Below are positions 1 through 10,608 of a stretch of 64,000 bases of DNA, one piece after another. Under the pieces are notes generated by a model that was not told where the DNA came from, ran no database searches, and worked only from the letters and a program-made list of their open reading frames with translations. A program made the position numbers and the translations under genes. The first letter of the stretch is position 1, and the number at the start of each line of letters is the position of its first letter. Origin of the DNA: Clavaria fumosa (Eukaryota; Basidiomycota; Agaricomycetes; Agaricales; Clavariaceae); NCBI GenBank assembly GCA_951802425.1, contig OX637795.1:2894501-2958500 (forward strand), in the 5' to 3' direction.

Positions 1-301
1 AGAGGCCACCCTGCAAGTCCTAAACTGATTCCACTCATTTTTCAAGGCTCCCTGGTGTCAGCTGAACAATCGCAAAGTGTGTGGCATTTGTCAGAATTAC
101 AACCCACATGCAGAATTGCCAATTGTTGGTTCAGGGTGATTGTTGGGCAGCAGAATTGAGTCAGGAGTGGTTGTCAAGTGTGAGGATGCATCAAGCGGCC
201 CATAACAGGATGTGTTGGGTCATGACAATAAGTCAAACCTGTACAGACAATCTGACTTTGAATGTACTTAAACAATATATTTAAAGCCTGTGGCTCTAAG
301 C
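1..301. other. No gene recognised
   Basis: I see no convincing coding frame, RNA gene or repeat boundary here. The stretch is AT-richer than what follows and has a TATA/TTTAAA-like run near 270-285, just before repeat R1 begins at about 302. Confidence 0.5.
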
Positions 302-376
302 CGGGAGGGTTCGGTCACATGAGTGTGACAAGAATGCATTGTCTTGGCCAACGAAGGCCTCACGTGCCACCCTCTA
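302..376 (+). repeat. Repeat R1, copy 1, left part (interrupted by E1)
   Basis: This segment continues at 5970-6121 and matches 12574-12795 almost base for base. The Ty3 element E1 is inserted in it. The last five bases, CTCTA (372-376), are repeated at 5970-5974, while R1 copy 2 has this stretch uninterrupted near 12,645-12,655. R1 contains a TATA-like stretch (catataatg) and in this copy leads straight into a gag-like ATG at 6121, so it may be the promoter/5' region of an older element. That role is inference. Confidence 0.8.
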
Positions 377-666
377 TGTTAGGATCGCTTATGTAAGCCA
401 TCCCAAAGTGCAGTTGTGGAGAAACTGGGGAGGGTTGTTGGAAGGTCACATGACCTGTGGCTGTGGTCAGATTACATAATCGTAAGATCACATGACCTGG
501 GCCTGGGCGCATCACGTGATCCGAGAGGTCCGAGCGTGGGAACGCCGGCAAATGCCGAAGCGTTCGCTATATATACTATGTCTTTTCCATTCTTGTACCC
601 TTTTCCCCTTATCTTAGTATTGTCGTCATGACCTTACGCTTAAGTTGTGTGAGACCCAGTCTGATA
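377..666 (+). repeat. E1 left LTR
   Basis: This is a 290-bp direct repeat of 5680-5969. It contains a TATA-like tatatata near 568-576, probably the U3 promoter. Against the right LTR it differs at 543 (C versus T), 557 (G versus A) and 579-580 (TG versus CA). Each can be derived from an ancestral CG dinucleotide. Confidence 0.95.
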
Positions 667-1240
667 TAATACTAAGATCCGCCTGTCCGCCCTAGCCCCG
701 TGTCCTAACCCGGCTAGCCTGGACCCTTAATTTCAAACTGTGACACGTTGTCACAGCTCAGCCCCTATCATCCTCTTCTCCTTTACCCTGCCCGCAGTGT
801 GTAACAGAACTGCGCGAAATTTTTACTGTGTGTAGATACACGTGACCAGACCAGGAGGAAGTCAACTGTGACCCTCCCCAAGTGATACCGAGTGCCCAAG
901 GCCCGGAACTTTGTTTTACAGCTACGTACCAGTGAATCGTGTAGTGTACAGGGCAAGGAAAGGCCCCTACATAGTCTTTCTGTAGTTTCCTGGTCCAGTG
1001 GACAGGGCCCTTGCTCTGTGACCATTGTCAGAAGGGCGCACGGGCAACTCATTAGGAGTTGTGGAGCGACCACCTGGGACACCATTTGGGCCCCACGTTA
1101 ACAAAAGTTTCATAGAATAAGAGTTCTATAGGTACATAAGTACACAGAAGAGCAGCCTAAGAGGACAGGACTGTTAAGAGATCGAAGAAATCCTGAGTGC
1201 CCAAGGCCTGGAACTTTATTTACAGCATCCAGGGCCTGTG
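667..1240 (+). other. E1 untranslated leader
   Basis: This lies between the left LTR and the gag start. I could not recognise a standard primer-binding site directly after the LTR. A ~31-bp segment is duplicated inside the leader (890-921 and 1195-1225, beginning gagtgcccaaggc and ending in a pyrimidine-rich stretch plus ACAG). Each copy ends like a splice acceptor, so alternative leader splicing is possible but unproven. Confidence 0.55.
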
Positions 1241-1360
1241 ATGGCAGACCATGTCGCCCCGCCTGTAGCCCAACCTATGAGGCTTGACCTATCTGTTGCC
1301 CCCTTTGATGGGCAGAAAAGGAACTTCCGTACGTTCCTCTGATCCCTTCGCCTCCTGTTT

Positions 1361-4300
1361 ATGGCGAACCCGACTGTCTATGCTGTGGACCTGGTGAAGG
1401 TCCTTCTTGCTCTGAGCAAAATTACTGGAGAAGGATTCGCTGCAGAGTGGGCGAATATGAAGGCGGAAGAGATCCTGGGTAGTGGCGAGGCCGGAACCTG
1501 GGCAGAGTTTGTGGAGGAGATGAAGCGCGCATTCGATGACCCAAATGACCATGCAACTGCCCTTGCCAATATTGCAGGGCTGAAACAGGGTGCCATGACA
1601 GCACCAGAGTTCTTCGCAAAATTCAAGACACTGTTCCGACGGGTGAAGTTGAGTGCAGAGAAGGACTCAGGAATCCTAGTCCATTGGCTGGAGTTGAACC
1701 TGAGTAGGAGGTTGGTGGAGAGAATCTATGGTGTCTCCCCGATGCCAGAGACATATGGAGAATGGAAGGTGCTGGCTGAGAGGCTTGATGCCCAGCAAAG
1801 GCGACTGGATGGGATACTCACGGAATGGACACCGCAACCCACCGCAACCCTACCGCGACCTGCCGTGACCGTTTCGCAACCTCTTGTGACCCCTCTGCTG
1901 TGTACTCCAGATGTGGCCATGGCCCGAGGATGGGCCCCTGCTGATGAGAGATGTTGTTTCCGATGCCACCAGACTGGCCATGCTGTCCGTTTCTGCCCCC
2001 TGCCTGATACGCGTCTGCAGGTCCCAAGGGCCCAAACCCGGGCAGCACCATGTGCCCCCCAAATGGCGGAGGGATATGAGAAAGAGATTGCACGGCTCCG
2101 AGCCTGCATAGAGCTGTGTGAGAGAGAGAGGAGGACTCCCACTGGGGAGAAGAAGTGTGCCAGCCCCCTTTCCGTCCCTGTGCCTGCTGCAAGTATACCC
2201 CGATATACTATCTTGCAGCGGAGACATACCCGAATTGGGGCTGAGGCGAAGGAGGAAGTGAGACTGGCAGAGCGCCTAACCAGAGTGCGGCCAGAAGTGC
2301 AGAAACATGTGCCACGAGAGCTAGCCATCCAGGTGCACTTGGAGGCTTTCAGCACTGGCAAAGGGACCACAATGAAGGCCCTTGTCGACTCAGGGTGCAC
2401 CAACTGCTTCATGGATTTGGAGTGGGCGAAAGGAGTGGGACTGGAGCCATCTCTCCTGCTGAACCCAATCACCATGTATAATGTGGATGGGACACAGAAC
2501 AGGGATGGAAAGGTCCGATATGGGATAGAGGTGCTGGTGAGAGTTGGTGACCACCAGGAGCGGATCCACTTTCTGCTGGGAAAGACCCAGTCCCACAATG
2601 TCATCCTTGGGCATGACTGGCTCAAGCGGCATAACCCGGATATCGACTGGCAGAAGGCAGAGCTGAGCCTTACCCGCTGCCCCCCACAGTGTTCCCCATC
2701 CCCTCGAGCCCCTGCACCCCTGAAAACGAGTACCCTCACATCCACGAGTATTCTGGACACCCGTTTTCCCAACTCTGGCCCTACCCCCGATTGGCCCAGC
2801 CGCTACCCTTTGGTGTTTAGTGAAGCAAAGTGGGATGGACTTCCCCGCTCCCGACCAGACTTCGATATTAAGATCGAGTTCAAAAAGGACCCTGAGCACC
2901 TCTCCTCCAAGCTGTATTCTTTGACACGGCAGGAGATGGTGGAGATGAACCGTTGGGTGGATGAGCAGCTTGCTTCTGGACGAATCCAGCCCTCAAAATC
3001 CCCGTATGCCAGCCCCTTCTTCTTCAAACATGAGAAGGACAAACTGCGGCCAATCATCGACTACTCGAGGCTGAATGCACACCTGATCAAGGACAAGTAC
3101 CCCCTCCCCCGCATCCGAGACACAGTGGATGTGCTTAAAGGAGCGTCGATCTACTCTAAGATTGATGCAAAGGGAGGTTTCCCATCTATGCAGGTCTGGC
3201 CCAAGCACCAGCACCGCTGTGCCTTCCTGACACCCCGTGGACTCTTCGAACCAGCTGTCATGTGGTTTGGACTGCAGAATGCCCCTGCTACCTTCCAACG
3301 CTTCATGAATCATGTGTTGAGGGAGGAGATTGCAGGAGGACATGTGAGGGCCTATGTGGATGATGTCATTGTGTTTGCAGAGGACTTGGCTACACACCGG
3401 TACTGGATGGATCGGGTCTTGAGGAAGTTTGGAGAGAATGGGTTGTGTCTCAAACTCAGTAAATGCGAGTTTGAGAAGAGCAAGATCATCTTCCTGGGGA
3501 TGAAGATCTCCCACAACAGACTAGAGCATGATCCGGCCAAGGGTGCGGCAGTCCGAGATTGGCCACGTCCCAAGAATGTGAAGGATGTCCAGAGGTTCAA
3601 TGGAATGCTGAACTACCTCCGCCGGCACATCCCGAATCTTTCTGCCCGGGCAAAGCCACTCTTCCGGCTGACTGGGAATGTTCCATGGAAATGGGAGGAG
3701 GAGGAGGAAGCAGCCTTCCGAGATCTCTGCCAGGCACTCGTATCGGCCCTGGTCTTGGCTCTGCCTCAGGACAAAGGGAGATGGAAGGTAGAGACAGATG
3801 CAAGCAACCTGGCAACTGGTGGAGTGCTCTCGCAGCAGCAGATGGATGGAACCTGGAGAGTTGTTGACTATATCTCCAAGGCCCTCACTGCAGCTGAGAA
3901 GAACTACAATGTGTACGACAAGGAGTTCTTGGCTGTGATTCGGGCACTTCGCGAGTGGCGAGCATACCTCATTGGAGCAGAGGAGACGATTGAGATCTGG
4001 ACGGACCATGCAAACCTCCAGTACTTCCGGAAGCCCCAGAAGTTGAAGCTGAGGCAGGTTCGTTGGGTTGGAGAGCTCCAGTGCTTTGACTTTGAGATAA
4101 AGTATCGCACTGGCAAGTCGAATACAAAGGCAGATGCACTCTCCTGGAGACTGGACTATGGAGAGATGGTGGAGGAGGATGCACCGGTGCAGGTTTTCCC
4201 GGAAACGGAAGTCTGTGTGTCATTTACATCGGAAATGGAGACGCTACTCCAGAAAAATAGCGCGGTACACATACAGAAGCCGGAGGAGCTTGATGATGAG

Positions 4301-5668
4301 TGGACACGAGATCGTGCTGGACTCTGGCGGAAGGGGATAGTCACTTGGGTCCCCCTAGGAGCTTGTGAGGCCGTTCTTGAGTTTGAGCATGACCTCCCCG
4401 CTGCTGGACACCCTGGGCCCCGGAAGTTGAGAGCAGCACTAGTGAAGGGTTATTGGTGGCCGGACATGGTAAAAGATGCGGATCGGTATGCCCAGGGGTG
4501 TGAGACATGCCAGCGGACGAAGCCCGACCGTACCAAGCGTGCTGCCCCACTGCACCCCCATCTGGTGCCCGATGGTCCCTGGTCGGTGATTTCATGGGAC
4601 ATAGTCGGTCCCCTCCCCCTCTCCCGTGGACATAATGCCATCCTTGTTATTGTCGACAAATTCACGAAACGGACACTGCTCGAAGCGATTGGGCTCGACC
4701 TCACAGGACTTGGAGCAGCGCGTCTCCTCCGGGATCGAGTGTTTCGTGACCATGGAGTCCCTCACAAGGTTGTGAGTGACCGGGGGTCCCAGTTTGTGTC
4801 CCGCTTCATGAAGGAGTTCTACTCCATGATCCGGGTAAAGGCAAATCCAAGTACTGCCTTTCATCCACAGACTGATGGACAGATGGAACGGGCGAACCAG
4901 GAGATGGAGATCTATCTCTGGGCTTATGTGGACCATCTCCAGGATGACTGGGCTGAATGGTTGTCCACTGCGGAGTTTGCTCTTAATAATCGTGAGCACT
5001 CAGCGACAGGACAGACACCTTTCTTCCTCGATTATGGACGACGCCCATGGAATGGGGGGCTCCGGCCACCTTCTGAGGTGAACCCGGCGGCGGACGAGTG
5101 GATGGCTAAGCTCACAGAGTCCCGAAGAGCAGCCAAGGAGGCAATGGAGAAAGCGGTGGCAGCGATGAAGAAGAGCTACGATAAGGGGAAATGCCCAAGT
5201 CAGGAGTACTCTGAGGGAGATCTGGTCTGGCTGGATACTAGAAACTTGAAGATGGACCGGCCCTGTAAAAAGCTTGACAACAAGAGAGCAGGCCCCTTTG
5301 CAGTTGAGGAGAAGGTGGGACCTGCTGGGTATCGCCTCAAGCTCCCTCGGGCCTGGCGCATCCATCGGGTCTTCAATGAGTTGCTGTTGACACCATACCA
5401 CCCCCCCTCCTTCCCTTCTCAGAACCTGCCTCCCCCTCCACCCCCTACGATTGATGACGACCACCTGGAGTATGATGTGGAGGCGATCCTTGATGTTAAG
5501 AAGGTGGGATGTGGGGTGAAGTACTTGGTGAAGTGGTTGGGATATCCAGTGGAGGAAAACACTTGGGAGCCCCGTAGGAACCTCACTAACGTAACATTGC
5601 TTCTCCGGGACTTCTTCCTCTCCCACCCCGACAAGGCCAAGCTAGCTGGTCGGGACGCCCAGCCTTAA
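1361..5668 (+). CDS. E1 Gag-Pol polyprotein with chromodomain
   Basis: This 1,435-residue open frame encodes retrotransposon Gag and Pol. In order: a capsid-like N-terminal helical region, a CCHC zinc knuckle (CFRCHQTGHAVRFC, ~200-213), an aspartic protease (VDSG, ~343), reverse transcriptase with YVDD (~666), RNase H (TDAS, ~812), integrase with HHCC (GHPG to CETC, ~1017-1050) and the D, D, E residues (WDIVG, VSDRG, DGQMERANQE), a GPF-like motif (KRAGPF) and a C-terminal chromodomain (~1370-1415, ending NTWEP). The chromodomain probably guides insertion into marked chromatin. Upstream, the same frame is open from ATG 1241 (MADHVAPP) except for one TGA at 1340-1342, within FL-stop-SLRLLF, where related Gags would be expected to have arginine. 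So the true start is probably 1241 and this copy may be knocked out at that point. The stop lies 11 bp before the right LTR, leaving no room for an extra gene. Confidence 0.95.
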   Translation: MANPTVYAVDLVKVLLALSKITGEGFAAEWANMKAEEILGSGEAGTWAEFVEEMKRAFDDPNDHATALANIAGLKQGAMTAPEFFAKFKTLFRRVKLSAEKDSGILVHWLELNLSRRLVERIYGVSPMPETYGEWKVLAERLDAQQRRLDGILTEWTPQPTATLPRPAVTVSQPLVTPLLCTPDVAMARGWAPADERCCFRCHQTGHAVRFCPLPDTRLQVPRAQTRAAPCAPQMAEGYEKEIARLRACIELCERERRTPTGEKKCASPLSVPVPAASIPRYTILQRRHTRIGAEAKEEVRLAERLTRVRPEVQKHVPRELAIQVHLEAFSTGKGTTMKALVDSGCTNCFMDLEWAKGVGLEPSLLLNPITMYNVDGTQNRDGKVRYGIEVLVRVGDHQERIHFLLGKTQSHNVILGHDWLKRHNPDIDWQKAELSLTRCPPQCSPSPRAPAPLKTSTLTSTSILDTRFPNSGPTPDWPSRYPLVFSEAKWDGLPRSRPDFDIKIEFKKDPEHLSSKLYSLTRQEMVEMNRWVDEQLASGRIQPSKSPYASPFFFKHEKDKLRPIIDYSRLNAHLIKDKYPLPRIRDTVDVLKGASIYSKIDAKGGFPSMQVWPKHQHRCAFLTPRGLFEPAVMWFGLQNAPATFQRFMNHVLREEIAGGHVRAYVDDVIVFAEDLATHRYWMDRVLRKFGENGLCLKLSKCEFEKSKIIFLGMKISHNRLEHDPAKGAAVRDWPRPKNVKDVQRFNGMLNYLRRHIPNLSARAKPLFRLTGNVPWKWEEEEEAAFRDLCQALVSALVLALPQDKGRWKVETDASNLATGGVLSQQQMDGTWRVVDYISKALTAAEKNYNVYDKEFLAVIRALREWRAYLIGAEETIEIWTDHANLQYFRKPQKLKLRQVRWVGELQCFDFEIKYRTGKSNTKADALSWRLDYGEMVEEDAPVQVFPETEVCVSFTSEMETLLQKNSAVHIQKPEELDDEWTRDRAGLWRKGIVTWVPLGACEAVLEFEHDLPAAGHPGPRKLRAALVKGYWWPDMVKDADRYAQGCETCQRTKPDRTKRAAPLHPHLVPDGPWSVISWDIVGPLPLSRGHNAILVIVDKFTKRTLLEAIGLDLTGLGAARLLRDRVFRDHGVPHKVVSDRGSQFVSRFMKEFYSMIRVKANPSTAFHPQTDGQMERANQEMEIYLWAYVDHLQDDWAEWLSTAEFALNNREHSATGQTPFFLDYGRRPWNGGLRPPSEVNPAADEWMAKLTESRRAAKEAMEKAVAAMKKSYDKGKCPSQEYSEGDLVWLDTRNLKMDRPCKKLDNKRAGPFAVEEKVGPAGYRLKLPRAWRIHRVFNELLLTPYHPPSFPSQNLPPPPPPTIDDDHLEYDVEAILDVKKVGCGVKYLVKWLGYPVEENTWEPRRNLTNVTLLLRDFFLSHPDKAKLAGRDAQP

Positions 5669-5679
5669 GAGGGGGGTGA

Positions 5680-5969
5680 TGTTAGGATCGCTTATGTAAG
5701 CCATCCCAAAGTGCAGTTGTGGAGAAACTGGGGAGGGTTGTTGGAAGGTCACATGACCTGTGGCTGTGGTCAGATTACATAATCGTAAGATCACATGACC
5801 TGGGCCTGGGCGCATCACGTGATCCGAGAGGTCCGAGCGTGGGAATGCCGGCAAATGCCAAAGCGTTCGCTATATATACTACATCTTTTCCATTCTTGTA
5901 CCCTTTTCCCCTTATCTTAGTATTGTCGTCATGACCTTACGCTTAAGTTGTGTGAGACCCAGTCTGATA
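5680..5969 (+). repeat. E1 right LTR
   Basis: This is the 290-bp partner of 377-666, preceded by a short purine tract (aagaggggggtga). It is followed at 5970-5974 by the CTCTA target duplication and then by the rest of repeat R1. Confidence 0.95.
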
Positions 5970-6121
5970 CTCTACTCCTCGCAATCCATCGCGTCTCGCA
6001 GTCCCAGATGACATCATGCTCTCCTTCCTGTGCCTACATATAATGTCCTTGCCCTCCTTACCCCTCTCCCCAGACTCCCCATTCCTCCCCCACACCTGAC
6101 ACATCACCTCTCCTTGCATTA
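5970..6121 (+). repeat. Repeat R1, copy 1, right part
   Basis: This continues 302-376 beyond E1 and matches about 12650-12795. It ends at the ATG of the gag-like relic at 6121; R1 copy 2 diverges at the same point. Confidence 0.8.
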
Positions 6122-7870
6122 TGGCTATCACGACTCGCAGTGCTACAGCTCCCCGTGACTCCGCCCTTCAGGGGGACTCCCTTCGGGACTCTGGGGTGCT
6201 TGTCCCACCACCATCCAGGACTGATCCCTCACCCGAGGGAGGAGAAGTGTCGGTTCTGGCTCTGTGCACCCAGGTCCGGCATCTGCTGGGTCCGGCCACA
6301 TCGACGCCCTCCGGTTCCAATGGGGCGACGCAAGGAGGGACCAGGGCGGCCTCAGGGTTCTCCTGTGCCTCCATCAGGAAAGGATCCTGGGAGGAGGAAG
6401 GTCCGCCATGATCTGATGTCTCCCGACGTTCCCCCAGGCTGGGGGGCATCCTCCAGTGAAGATCGGGCCCTCACCCCCATCGAGTTATCGCTCCCCCTTC
6501 CGCCCCGCGCACTTCGTGGGACCCTGGGCCCCATACCCCGGGGGCGCTCCGCCTTCCTCTCTGCAGGAACGACCCCCTGCTCCAGCGGCTGTGCCGCCCT
6601 CTACTCCGCCCAGCCGGGCCCCAGCGGGTTCGTCCGCTTCCAAGCCTGGACAGCCGCCACCCTCACCTGCTTGTCCGGGCCCGGGCCCAGGTGCTCCAGC
6701 GAGCCCTGAGAATACTGCCAGCACCGCCGTGCTTCCTCCGCTGCAGCACAGGGACCTCCGCACAATCCTGCAGATCCGCCAGCCAGGTCGGGAGACGCGG
6801 GTCATCACTCGGACCCCAGTCTTACCCTTGACCGGGCTCTCGGGCACCCTGTCTTCGCCAAGGCAGTGAGGCAGACGGTTCAGCGCCTCAGTCAGGCCCA
6901 TGCTCACCTGCCCTCGTCTCGACCTCAAGCCGCGCACGGCTCCACCGCATCGCATGCGTGTGTCCCGGCTCCTCCGGCGCCGCAGGCTCCGCCCCTGTTC
7001 GTGGGACTCGTCTCTCTGAGCTTCCAACTCTGCTGACAGTGCACTCCGGCTGTCACTCTCTCATGGGATTCTCATCCACTGCCGGCTGCAGCTCCACAGC
7101 CTGGACTTCCAGCTCTGCTGACAGTACGCTCCAGCTGTCGCCCTTTCATGGGTCTCTCATCCACTGCCAGCCGCAGCCCCGCAGTCTCGACCTCAAGCCG
7201 TGCACGGCTCCACCGCATCGCATGCATTGTCCCGGCCCCTCTGGCGCCACGCCCTCTGCCCCTGTTTGTGGGACTCCTCTCTCTGAGCTTCCAGCTCTGC
7301 TGACAGGTCACTCTTTCAGCTGACAGTGCGCTCCAGCTGTCGCTCTATCATGGGCCTCTCATCCACTGCCAGCCGCAGCCCCGCAGCCTGGACTTCTGTT
7401 ATCCAGGGCGGCCACTGTCCCCCCGCCTCACTCTCCTGGCTGGGGGAACCAGTGTCCAGCTCGACGCCCATGCCGTTGCGGACCACCCGGGAGTCGTCGG
7501 GATCCTCGAGGAGAGGAGGATGTCAAACATCACCCTCTCAGCCCTCACAAACGAAGCCTGCCGGGCTGCGCTGTTCGTTGACCATTCCAGAGTGGGCACC
7601 CTCTCGAAGAGACCCCATCTGGCCTCTGACTCAGCTGCCGAGCCAGGGATATCCCTTGGGGATTGGGACCACGCAATGTTGGATGTCGTCAGAGATGCAC
7701 AGGCATCTCTGGTTGGTCGGCCCCTGCCCCCTTCAGGCCCAGGCTCCTTTCATGGACATGGATTGCACCCCCGTGCAGCGCTTCGCTCGGGGGTCTGCAC
7801 CCACTCCGCTGGCAAGAGTGGGAGTCCACGCTATGTGACGCTGGTGTACTCGAGCACTTCTTGACATTCC
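6121..7870 (+). pseudogene. Degenerate gag-like, proline-rich reading frames
   Basis: An ATG directly after R1 opens a frame beginning MAITTRSATAPRDS, a style seen in Gag N-termini of fungal LTR elements. It soon loses frame. Similar proline/serine-rich coding style continues in other frames to about 6,870, and a further plausible stretch (SNITLSALTNEACRAALFVD, ~7,520-7,580) appears later. I see no protease, reverse transcriptase or integrase motif, so this is probably the relic of an old element whose pol has been lost. The segment 7,010-7,390 repeats itself: a unit around gggactc-tctctgagcttccagctctgctgaca occurs three times. The identity of the family is unknown to me. Confidence 0.4.
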
Positions 7871-8500
7871 CTTAGGTATCCATTATGGATTTAACCTTGG
7901 TGTCTCCACTGCATTATCATAATCTTTCTTGCCACCATACCACAACTCTGCACTAGATAATAAGGATTTTTGTTATGGCTTGAATTAATAGGGAAGTTGC
8001 CCTCAGGCGATACTCGAACCCCTTGAACCTGCTCTGTTCCTTGCAAAGTATGGTCTGTATAGGACCTCACAGGCCTCACCCCTCGGCGTCGTCTCGTCCT
8101 CAAACTCCGTCTTATTCAAAACCATTCATTCCCATGCTTGGTATCAAGGATAGACTCTATAGACTCTGATATTGACACTTCGCGATTCCATTGTAACTGG
8201 GACTCCTTCCTTGACTGCTTCTCGGCCATCCTGGATGCCTGTCCAAGCACGCAGGTCGCCGTGTGTGTTGTCAACTCCACCCGCTGCCGGATGCCTGTCT
8301 GCCCGATGGACCGTCTGCACGTCTGCGTCACCTGGCAAGGCTTGGTCTGCGCGGACCACCGCTGTTGCTTTGGATGCGCGAGTTCCAGCGGAAGCTTCGG
8401 GCGGTGCGCAGATGCCACATAAATAAATAAAAATTCCTCTCACGTGGTGTCAACCGAGGCCAGTCCAGTTCTGTCACTGTGAAACGGGTAATCGCCTTCG
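7871..8500. other. AT-rich insert and decayed sequence
   Basis: About 7,862-8,060 is AT-rich inside GC-rich surroundings and contains ggcgatactcgaacc, which in reverse resembles the T-arm of a tRNA-derived SINE. No matching A box was found. At 8,138-8,422 a short frame rich in cysteine ends before two AATAAA-like signals (8,420-8,432). The cysteines may reflect CGC-to-TGC decay. I assign no function. Confidence 0.3.
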
Positions 8501-9934
8501 CTACATGGGTTCGACTGGGACCTCCTCAAAAAGGAACCATCTCCATTCCAGACTCAAAGAGGTCGAAATTCACTCCGTCAACATCCATTCTTCTCTTTCA
8601 CTCAATTGCTGCTCCAGGGTCATCCCATTGAGCAGTTCGCACCTCCTCACTGCATGCGTTCGCTGCGTGTCTTGCCCGCCTGAAATCGGCCTTCATCTGC
8701 CTATTCCCACCTCAGGACTTCCTAGATGATGTGCGACGGCTGGCTGGGGCATTCGAATCGAGGCATATGGGCCGGGGCAACCTGTCCCCTTCTTTGTCGA
8801 TGCCTCGTCGATGCCTCAACAGTGCTGGGGGATCGGGCTCGTTTATGGGGGCGGATGGCTCGCCTGGGCGCTGCTAGAGGATTGGAAGATCGGGCTCGTT
8901 TGCTGGGGCGGATGGCTCGCCTGGCCGCTGCTGGAGGATTGAAAGGTAGTCGGCTGTGTCGTTGGTTGGGCAGGGATGGTAGCCCTCGAGTTGGCGGTGC
9001 TGGCTGCGGCCCAGAAGGACATCGGAGCGTAGTACTCGCATTGGCTGCAGGTTGCTCCCATGGAACCGGCCAGAACGCTGTACTCCAGCGCATCCAACTG
9101 GTTCTCTACGAACATTACCTGTGGTTACAAGTGTTACGGATCCCATCCATGCACAACCCGGCCGTCGGCCCATCCCGTGGTGGCCCTCCTGCATACCCCG
9201 CCCAAGGTGCCGGCCTGCCTGCCCATTCGTCGGGCACGCCGTTGTTAATTCACGCACAACCCGGCCAATGGACCATCCCGCGGTGGCCCTCCCGCCTACC
9301 CTCCCGCCTACCCGCCTCCCCTTCCCGCCCAAGGTGCTGGCGCAACCCGGCCGATGGGCCATCCCACTGTGGCCCTCCCGCCTACCCTTCCCGCCCAAGG
9401 TGCCGGGCTGCCTGCCCCCATTCGTCGGGCACGCCATTGATTTTCTAGGGGTCGCAGCAGGACGGTTCAACTCCCTTCGTCGTTTTCATGCATTGGATCC
9501 CTCACTGTTTTCATGTACTTTGTCACCGCCCAGCCATGGGCGTCGTCCTTTCGTCGCCTCAGTTCTTTCGTAGTGTCAGCCTCTGTCTCACCTGTTGTAT
9601 TGTCTCACTGGTAGTATCTTCCATGGCCTGTGCATCAGTAGTGCGAATCTGCCTGTTGGTCCCCACCTGGAAGAGAGTGTTAATCTCAGTTGAGGCCACT
9701 ATCGTGCTCTGAGTCGATCATCGCGATGGCCCTCGGCGCCATCATGGTAAGTCACATTGAGGCCTCGGCCTCGCCGGGCGCCTGGATGCGCCTGGTGATG
9801 TGTCGAATGCGCCTGGTGATGTGTCGAATGCGCCTGGTGTTGTATCGGAGCCCCGGCGTAACTGCAACAAGGGCGTCACAGCTTACCTTGTTTTGTGCAT
9901 CATGAGGAACATCCCTGGGCAGGACTGTCTCACT
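8501..9934. repeat. GC-rich decayed DNA with three short tandem-repeat blocks
   Basis: Three tandem blocks are visible: two copies of a 57-bp unit (8831-8944, starting gatcgggctcgttt), about three irregular copies of a 90-100-bp unit (9151-9440, starting gcacaacccggcc), and three copies of a 21-bp unit (about 9,786-9,843, gatgtgtcgaatgcgcctggt-like). Open frames here follow the repeats and do not look like proteins. Confidence 0.6.
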
Positions 9935-10608
9935 GCAAGACCAAAACCTGGTGAAAATCACCATATGAAACACCCTGAGAAGTGGTGAATAGCAATGGTT
10001 TCCTAGGTGAAAATCACCAGGACTTGTTGATAATCACATCTTTATTGGGTACATGAAATGGGTGATTTTCACCACTTATATGACCGAATTCACCCACTGT
10101 TCTCTGGGTGAATAATACTACAATTCAAGTGTATTTTAAACTCATCTATAATAGGTGAATTTCACTCTATCACAAGTGCCTTTTAAACTGATCTAATAGG
10201 TGAATTTCATGTTGGTTTTTTGTGTCATCTTAGTCATAATCTTAGGTGTTTTTCACTCTCTTTCACTGCAAGAAATTGCACAAAATTAATTTGTTGATGA
10301 TATCTTGAAACTGTATTGGTTGATAATCAGGTACATCAAATGGGTTATTTTTCAGCACATATATGACCAAATTCACCTGCTGCTCTCCAGGTAAATGTCA
10401 CTGCTATCAAGCACATTTTAACCTGATATTTGAGGTGGCTTCTACATACTTTGAGTGATTTTAACTATGTCTCTAGGTATTTTTTTAGCCTCTAAATTAT
10501 GCACTCAATGGGAGTTGAACTCAAGTGCTCATGGAATTGGACTTAACCCATAACTGCTATGTTACCCATTACACTACAGTCCCCATCTAGACAATAAGAT
10601 TTTGTGGC
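9935..10608. other. AT-rich segment with gtgaaaatcacc-type motifs
   Basis: This AT-rich block contains many short motifs of the form ggtgaaaatcacc, gggtgattttcacc and ggtgaatttcac on both strands, spaced irregularly from 9,950 to 10,390. They recur once near 11,350-11,375 beyond the minisatellite, so the whole 9,935-11,400 block may be one inserted unit. No protein is visible. A tRNA-like segment lies at its right end. Confidence 0.45.
10500..10595 (-). ncRNA. tRNA-derived segment (SINE head or tRNA pseudogene)
   Basis: On the minus strand there is a perfect RNA polymerase III A-box (TAGTGTAATGG, 10566-10576), followed 46 bp downstream by a perfect B-box (GTTCAACTC, 10512-10520). Spacing and order are those of a tRNA gene. 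The acceptor and T stems do not pair well, so it is not a functional tRNA. A SINE head is the best reading; the body would extend toward lower coordinates through the AT-rich block. Chance occurrence of both boxes is possible. Confidence 0.45.

Larger units (their letters stand above)
377..5969 (+). mobile_element. E1: full-length Ty3 chromovirus-type LTR retrotransposon
   Basis: The element is 5,593 bp with two 290-bp LTRs (377-666, 5680-5969), a gag-pol frame, a purine tract (5667-5679) before the right LTR and a 5-bp target duplication CTCTA. The LTRs begin TGTTAG and end CTGATA, not the usual CA. They differ at only three sites, all CpG-derived, so insertion is recent. The empty target site is preserved in R1 copy 2 (12574-12795). 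Only one nonsense codon (TGA at 1340) is seen, near the gag start. Confidence 0.95.

Noticed and set aside
1726..2772. 348-residue open frame on the minus strand
   Set aside because: Lies antisense within the E1 gag-pol frame, with no domain and no splice or promoter signals; it is a shadow of the real gene. Unlike E2 and E7, E1 has no antisense gene.
7960..8060. tRNA-derived SINE in the AT-rich insert
   Set aside because: A B-box-like sequence is present but its last base does not fit and no A-box lies at the right distance.
8138..8422. Cysteine-rich small protein
   Set aside because: No signal peptide or conserved spacing; it sits in CpG-decayed repeat DNA where CGC-to-TGC change creates cysteines.
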